From: Clostridia bacterium
GTDB taxonomy: Bacteria; Bacillota; Clostridia; Oscillospirales; Butyricicoccaceae
DNA length: 7,765 nucleotides
Reading direction: 5' to 3'
Assembly (NCBI GenBank): GCA_017552495.1
Contig: JAFZPW010000113.1
Coordinates: 1-7,765 of the forward strand
The notes beneath the pieces are model-generated. The model did no database searches, was not told the origin of the DNA, and saw only the letters and a list, made by a program, of their open reading frames with translations. The position numbers were made by a program, and so were the translations under genes. Of the stretch, positions 4,207 to 7,765 are shown piece by piece. Each line of letters begins with the position of its first letter. The stretch's first letter is position 1.

Positions 4207-7200
4207 TACTTAAAATCCATAGAAATACAAGGATTCAAATCCTTTCCGGACAAAACGGTGATGACCTTCGGTCGAGGCATCACCGCCATCGTCGGCCCCA
4301 ACGGCAGCGGTAAGAGCAACATTGTGGATGCCATCCGCTGGGTGTTGGGCGAACAGAGTACCAAGACCCTGCGCGGCGGCAAGATGGAGGATGTCATTTT
4401 CGGCGGCACCTCCCGCCGCAGCCCGCTGGGCTTCTGCCAAGTGACGCTGGTGCTGGACAACGCAGACGGCGGCCTTCCCGTGGAATACGGCGAGGTCATG
4501 GTGACCCGCCGCTATTACCGCAGCGGCGAAAGCGAATTTTACATCAACCGCAAGGCCGTGCGGCTTAAGGATATCCATGAGATGTTCATGGATACCGGCT
4601 TGGGCCGCGACGGTTATTCCGTCATCGGTCAGGGGCGGATCGACGAGATCCTTTCGGTGAAAAGCACCGATCGCCGCGAGATTTTTGAAGAGGCGGCGGG
4701 CATCACCAAATATCGTTATCGCAAGGAAGAGAGCGAACGCAAGCTGAACGCCTGCGAGGAGAATCTTGTCCGCATCCGCGACATCATCACCGAGCTGGAA
4801 GGGCAGGTTGGCCCGCTGAAGGAGCAGGCCGAGCGGGCGAAGGCTTTTTTGATCTACCGCGACGAACTGCGTGTGCTGGAAGTCAACGTTTGGCTGGACA
4901 GCCTGGAAAAACTTAAGGACAATCTGCAAAAAGCAAAAACCGATTACCAAAACGCCGAGCGGATGCTTTCGGCCCGCAAGGCCGAGGTGGAGGCGCTGCA
5001 GGAGCGCGGGCAGGAGCTGACGGAAGAGATCCATCTCCGGGACGCCGAGGGCGAACAGATCCGGGAGGAAATGCGGGAGGCCGAACGGCGCGAAAGCGAG
5101 GTGCGGGCACAGATCGCCGTCAATCAGACCCATATCCGCAACAACGAGGACAATATTCGCGCCAAAAACGAGGAGATGAGCCAGCAGGCGGGCCAGGGCG
5201 AGAGCCTTCAGGCCCAAAAGCGCCAGAAGGAAGAACGGCTGGCAGCCCTGAAACAGGATGCGCAGACGCTGGAGCGCGAGCTGGACGCTCAACTCGACCG
5301 GGTGCGGCAGGCGGCGGAAAACGCCCGGGATCTTTCCGGCAGGCTGGGGGCGTTGGAGGCTCAGATCCGTTTGACGCAGGAGCAGGCAGCCGGGTGCCGA
5401 AGCCGGGTCGCGGCGCTGGAGAGCAGAGCCCGTGAGATCACCGAGCGGGGCGGCGCGGCGGACGCCGAACTTGCGGGCGCGCAAGCCCGCATGGATGAGG
5501 AGCGGGAAAAGGCCCGTGCCCTCGACCGCCGTATGGAGGAAAACGAGGACAAACGCGCCTCGGCGGAAAATATGCTGCGGGGTTTTGATCTCCGCGCTCA
5601 GGCGCGGCAGAAAAAGGCGGACGAGCTGCGGCAGGAAGAGGAAAAGACCTCTCGCCAGATCGAGATCAAATCCCAGCGGCTGGAACTTTTGCAGTCCATG
5701 GAGCGGGAATACGAGGGCTTTGCCCAGAGCGTCCGCCGGGTGATGCAGGCCGCGGGCCGCAAGGAACTCAAAGGCATTCGCGGACCGGTTTCCGCTTTGA
5801 TCCGCACAGAGGATCAGTATTCCGTGGCCATCGAGATCGCGTTGGGCGCCGCCATGCAGAACATCGTGGTGGAGGACGAGCAAAGCGCCAAGCAGGCCAT
5901 TTATTATTTGAAGAGCCATGATTTCGGGCGGGCGACCTTTTTGCCCATGACGGCGGTGAAGGATCGCCGGGGTGACCGGAAACTGTCGGGTGAGGGTTTT
6001 TGCGGCTGGGCCGACGAGCTGGTGCGTTTTGACGAGCAATACGGCAGAGTGATCCGCAGTCTGCTTTCAGGTACGGCGGTGGTGGATCACATCGACCACG
6101 CCATCGCCATGGCAAAGCAAAACGCTTATGCCTTCCGCATCGTCACGCTGGACGGGCAACTGATCAATCCCTCCGGCGCCATGACCGGCGGCAGCCTGAA
6201 TAAGAACACCGGTGTTTTGTCCCGCGCCAATGAGATTGCCCGGTTGGGAACCGAACTGACCGAACTGACCGCCCGGCAGGAGGAACTTTTGCAAAAAAGC
6301 AAAACCGCCCGGCAGGAGCTGGAAAGCGTCAACTATGAAGCAAATGTTGCCCGGGACGAGCTGCGGGCCGCGCAGGATGCTTTACTGGAGCTTTCCGCCG
6401 CCAAAAGCCAGCATACCGCGCTGCTGGACGCGCTGCGCCAGCGGATCGAGGAACTGGAAGAAGAACAGGATTCTCAGAGCCGCCGGATCGCCGCGCTGGA
6501 AGAAGAAAAACGCCGGCTTTTGGAGCAGGCAGCCGGATATGAAACCGAGGCTGCCCGCTTGAAGGCGGAATATGAAACCATGTCCGGCGGCCGCGCCGCC
6601 GAGGAAGCCCGCACTGGCGAACTCACGCAAAAAGTTGCCGACCTGCGGGTGCGCCTGGCCGAGACCCGCACCGAGCGCGAAAGCACGGAGGCAGGCATCG
6701 GCGAACTGGAGGCGCTCATCGCCTCCATGGAGGGTGAACTGCAAACCAAGGAAACGGTCATCGCCGCCATCCGCGCCCGCAGCGAGGAACTTGCCGCTCT
6801 CATCGCCCAACAGGAGCAGGTGGCCGAGCAGTATGCCGCCGAGGCCGGGGCAAAAAAAGAGCGGCTGAACGCCGTCAACGAAGAGAAACTCCGGCTCGAG
6901 GGCGCACGGCAGCGGAGTGAAAAGGAATTACAGAGCAAAAACGCCGAACTCATCAATCTGGAGCGGGAGCGGGGGCGTTTGGAAAACAAGAAGACCCAGG
7001 CCGAAATGGAGGAGGACAATATCCTGCAAAAATTGTGGGAGAGTTATGAACTTACCCGCGTCACCGCGCAGGAACTCCGGCAGGAACTGGAGAGCATTCC
7101 CAAAGCCAACCGCCGCATCGGCGAGCTGCGCTCTTCCATCAAAAAACTGGGCAGCGTCAACGTGGACGCCATTGAGGAATACGCCAAGGTCAGCGAGCGC

Positions 7201-7765
7201 TATGAATTCATGAACACGCAGCGCAATGATCTGGAAACCTCCAAGGAAGAACTGCTCAAAATCATCGCCGATCTCACCAAGAACATGAAGGAACTGTTCG
7301 GCGAACAGTTCCGCGCCATCAACAAGACCTTTCAGGAGACCTTTGTGGAGATCTTCGGCGGCGGCAGCGCCTATCTTAAACTGGAGGATGAGAGCGATAT
7401 CCTCAACTGCGGAATCGAGATCAAGGTGGAGCTGCCCGGCAAATCCATGCGGGCCATCTCGCTGCTCTCCGGCGGCGAAAAGGCATTTGTGGCCATTGCG
7501 TTGTATTTCGCCATCATCAAGGTGCGTCCCACGCCCTTCTGCGTGCTGGACGAGATCGACGCCGCGCTGGACGATGTGAACGTCAACCGCTACGCCGCTT
7601 ATATGCGCAGCCTGTGCGAGCGCACCCAGTTCATCATCATCACCCACCGCCGGGGCACCATGGAGGGCGCGGACATTCTTTACGGCGTCACCATGCAGGA
7701 ACAGGGCGTCACCAAACTGCTGGCGCTGAACATCAACGAGGTGGAGGGGCATATCAAGGAAAAAC
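4204..7765 (+). CDS. smc: Chromosome partition/condensin ATPase SMC (3' end outside window)
   Basis: Core ATPase of the bacterial SMC-ScpA-ScpB condensin, which extrudes DNA loops and helps chromosome segregation. The frame is open to the right edge, with 1187 codons visible; full-length proteins are about 1180-1195, so little is missing. The N-terminal head (about 1-165) has Walker A GPNGSGKSN (31-39), arginine-finger candidate R57 in TLRGGK, and Q-loop candidate Q143 in VIGQGRIDEIL. Long coiled coils (about 166-515 and 676-1000) flank the hinge (about 520-675), which starts GIRGPVSALI and has PSGAMTGGS (656-664). The C-terminal head carries the ABC signature LLSGGEKA (1087-1094), Walker B FCVLDEID with D1116 and E1117, the D-loop ALDD (1121-1124) and switch histidine H1148 in IITHRRGTME. 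No frameshift or missing catalytic residue is seen. It starts at TTG and has its own promoter. ftsY often follows and may lie just beyond the edge. Confidence 0.97.
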   Translation, partial: MYLKSIEIQGFKSFPDKTVMTFGRGITAIVGPNGSGKSNIVDAIRWVLGEQSTKTLRGGKMEDVIFGGTSRRSPLGFCQVTLVLDNADGGLPVEYGEVMVTRRYYRSGESEFYINRKAVRLKDIHEMFMDTGLGRDGYSVIGQGRIDEILSVKSTDRREIFEEAAGITKYRYRKEESERKLNACEENLVRIRDIITELEGQVGPLKEQAERAKAFLIYRDELRVLEVNVWLDSLEKLKDNLQKAKTDYQNAERMLSARKAEVEALQERGQELTEEIHLRDAEGEQIREEMREAERRESEVRAQIAVNQTHIRNNEDNIRAKNEEMSQQAGQGESLQAQKRQKEERLAALKQDAQTLERELDAQLDRVRQAAENARDLSGRLGALEAQIRLTQEQAAGCRSRVAALESRAREITERGGAADAELAGAQARMDEEREKARALDRRMEENEDKRASAENMLRGFDLRAQARQKKADELRQEEEKTSRQIEIKSQRLELLQSMEREYEGFAQSVRRVMQAAGRKELKGIRGPVSALIRTEDQYSVAIEIALGAAMQNIVVEDEQSAKQAIYYLKSHDFGRATFLPMTAVKDRRGDRKLSGEGFCGWADELVRFDEQYGRVIRSLLSGTAVVDHIDHAIAMAKQNAYAFRIVTLDGQLINPSGAMTGGSLNKNTGVLSRANEIARLGTELTELTARQEELLQKSKTARQELESVNYEANVARDELRAAQDALLELSAAKSQHTALLDALRQRIEELEEEQDSQSRRIAALEEEKRRLLEQAAGYETEAARLKAEYETMSGGRAAEEARTGELTQKVADLRVRLAETRTERESTEAGIGELEALIASMEGELQTKETVIAAIRARSEELAALIAQQEQVAEQYAAEAGAKKERLNAVNEEKLRLEGARQRSEKELQSKNAELINLERERGRLENKKTQAEMEEDNILQKLWESYELTRVTAQELRQELESIPKANRRIGELRSSIKKLGSVNVDAIEEYAKVSERYEFMNTQRNDLETSKEELLKIIADLTKNMKELFGEQFRAINKTFQETFVEIFGGGSAYLKLEDESDILNCGIEIKVELPGKSMRAISLLSGGEKAFVAIALYFAIIKVRPTPFCVLDEIDAALDDVNVNRYAAYMRSLCERTQFIIITHRRGTMEGADILYGVTMQEQGVTKLLALNINEVEGHIKEK

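Noticed and set aside
4210..6039. 609-codon minus-strand open frame opposite smc
   Set aside because: It is entirely antisense to unmistakable SMC motifs. Its Leu/Ala/His-rich product has no recognisable domain.
6928..7752. 274-codon minus-strand open frame opposite the SMC C-terminal head
   Set aside because: It is antisense to the SMC signature and Walker B motifs, with no independent evidence.
1..7765. Mobile element, CRISPR array, toxin-antitoxin or tRNA gene
   Set aside because: I saw no transposase or integrase frame, no regularly spaced long repeats, no paired small toxin and antitoxin genes and no tRNA cloverleaf. The XRE gene has no toxin partner; its neighbours are brnQ and smc.

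Overview
The window reads as chromosomal DNA of an anaerobic, fairly GC-rich member of the Clostridia, probably Oscillospiraceae-like. The basis is the gene content (rnc and smc of Firmicutes type, a small single-cluster ferredoxin, a BrnQ carrier), strong AGGAGG-type ribosome binding sites, sigma-A-type promoters and compact rho-independent terminators. The genus is not resolvable from this sequence alone.

Layout: a GC hairpin (1-21) precedes rnc (RNase III, 55-735, +, GTG start), which ends in a strong terminator. A Crp/Fnr-family regulator (782-1468, -) converges on rnc. It is divergent from a 61-residue [4Fe-4S] ferredoxin (1614-1799, +), and the gap between them holds a perfect 16-bp palindrome and a near-consensus promoter. 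The ferredoxin converges on brnQ (branched-chain amino acid carrier, 1849-3156, -), with one symmetrical terminator between them. brnQ is divergent from an XRE-type regulator with an unrecognised C-terminal domain (3370-4074, +), across an AT-rich 213-bp gap with repeated half-sites. A terminator follows, then a promoter and smc (chromosome condensation ATPase, TTG start at 4204). smc runs off the right edge with 1187 codons visible, so only the extreme C-terminus is likely missing.

How the genes relate: rnc and smc are commonly adjacent in Firmicutes (plsX/acpP-rnc-smc-ftsY). Here they are separated by about 3.4 kb made of two divergent regulator/target-like pairs, Crp/Fnr with ferredoxin and XRE with BrnQ. 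Each pair is bounded by terminators, and smc has its own promoter. The regulator-target links are inferred from divergent arrangement and operator-like repeats, not proven.

I see no mobile element, CRISPR array, tRNA, rRNA or phage gene, and no convincing novel multi-gene system. The best leads are the two divergent control regions, the uncharacterised sensor-like domain of the XRE protein, the hairpin in front of rnc, and the interruption of the rnc-smc cluster.
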